From the NCBI GenBank assembly GCA_025060275.1, contig JANXCJ010000117.1, forward strand, positions 1 to 6,496: a DNA stretch of 6,496 nt. Direction: 5' to 3'. Shown here in pieces: positions 6,104 through 6,496 of this stretch. The number at the start of each line of letters is the position of its first letter. The stretch's first letter is position 1. The notes beneath the pieces are model-generated. The model was not told where the DNA came from. It saw only the letters and a program-made list of their open reading frames with translations, and did no database searches. Position numbers and translations under genes: made by a program. This DNA is from Bacteroidia bacterium (GTDB taxonomy: Bacteria; Bacteroidota; Bacteroidia; SpSt-205).

Positions 6104-6496
6104 GGTATGTTGTACGGGGAGGAGAGCGCCTTCAAGGTACTTACACTCCCCAAGGGGCTAAAAACGAGGCACTTCAAGTCATTGCGGCGGCGCTTTTGAC
6201 CGCAGAGCCTGTTGAGATAAATAATCTGCCTCGCATCATAGATGTCCAGCGCCAACTTGAACTGATAGCCTTTCTAGGTGCGAAAGTAGAATACCTCTCG
6301 CCTCATAGCGTGAGAATTGAAGCAGGCGAAGTAAATCCCTCGCACCTACTCACAAGAGAGGGGAAAAAGCTTTTCCAGAGTATTCGGGGGTCCGTGCTCA
6401 TAGCGGGTCCCCTGTTAGCTCGCTATGGTGAGGTATATCTGCCTCGGCCTGGGGGGGATAAGATTGGCAGACGGCGTCTAGACACACACTTGCTGG
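6100..6496 (+). CDS. murA: UDP-N-acetylglucosamine 1-carboxyvinyltransferase (MurA), 5' part
   Basis: A cytoplasmic enzyme that transfers enolpyruvyl from PEP to UDP-GlcNAc, the first committed step of peptidoglycan synthesis. The first 132 codons are present and the gene continues past the right edge. The N-terminal motif GGERLQGTYTPQGAKNEAL (7-25) carries Lys21 and Asn22, equivalent to E. coli Lys22 and Asn23. SIRGSVLIAGPLLARYG (94-110) carries Arg96 (E. coli Arg91). PRPGGDKIGRRRLDTH (115-130) is the active-site loop with Arg125 (E. coli Arg120). The E. coli Cys115 position is Asp120, as in Bacteroidota and in mycobacterial and chlamydial MurA. Asp keeps catalysis but cannot form the fosfomycin thioether, so intrinsic resistance is expected. 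The ATG overlaps the DUF4290 stop (ATGA), with no Shine-Dalgarno, suggesting translational coupling. The paralogue AroA is excluded by the GAKN and PGGDKIGRR motifs. Confidence 0.95.
   Translation, partial: MRYVVRGGERLQGTYTPQGAKNEALQVIAAALLTAEPVEINNLPRIIDVQRQLELIAFLGAKVEYLSPHSVRIEAGEVNPSHLLTREGKKLFQSIRGSVLIAGPLLARYGEVYLPRPGGDKIGRRRLDTHLL

Noticed and set aside
6049..6255. Minus-strand open frame across the DUF4290/murA junction
   Set aside because: It is antisense to the conserved MurA N-terminus and rich in Arg from the opposite-strand composition, with no domain features.

Overview
The window is a gene-dense chromosomal segment of a bacterium, most likely a divergent member of the Bacteroidota. 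Three features support this. A DUF4290-type protein, a family I know essentially from Bacteroidota, sits directly upstream of murA, which is its usual place there. The C-terminal processing protease has the insertion pattern typical of Bacteroidota homologues. MurA carries Asp instead of Cys in its active-site loop, in the GGDKIGRRRLDTH context seen in that phylum. Most starts lack a clear Shine-Dalgarno sequence, which also fits. Base composition is moderate, near half G+C by eye. The proteins diverge noticeably from the well-known genera, so I do not name a genus.

Layout. On the minus strand, dapA (lysine and meso-diaminopimelate synthesis) fills 2-949. A 58-nt divergent intergenic region (950-1007) contains short tandem repeats and a possible Bacteroidota-type -7 promoter element. 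From 1008 to the right edge, six plus-strand genes run head to tail with gaps of at most 18 nt or with overlaps: a single-domain SCP2 lipid-binding protein, a FlK-like hot-dog thioesterase, an S41 C-terminal processing protease, a UvrD/PcrA helicase, a DUF4290 protein and the 5' part of murA. This looks like one transcription unit with three junctions where translation is probably coupled.

How the genes fit together. dapA and murA both feed peptidoglycan precursor synthesis (diaminopimelate, and the first committed step of UDP-MurNAc). The protease acts in the envelope. The helicase serves DNA repair and transcription-coupled repair. The SCP2 and thioesterase pair, joined by a 1-nt TGATG overlap, suggests a small lipid or acyl-CoA handling module. 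It is the least characterised part of the window.

No RNA genes, CRISPR arrays, mobile elements or defence islands are visible. This is mainly a housekeeping region. The most interesting points are the SCP2/FlK-like thioesterase pair with a conserved-looking Thr-Glu-His triad, the predicted fosfomycin-insensitive MurA, the divergent DUF4290 protein encoded partly inside the helicase gene, and the uncertain dapA start.
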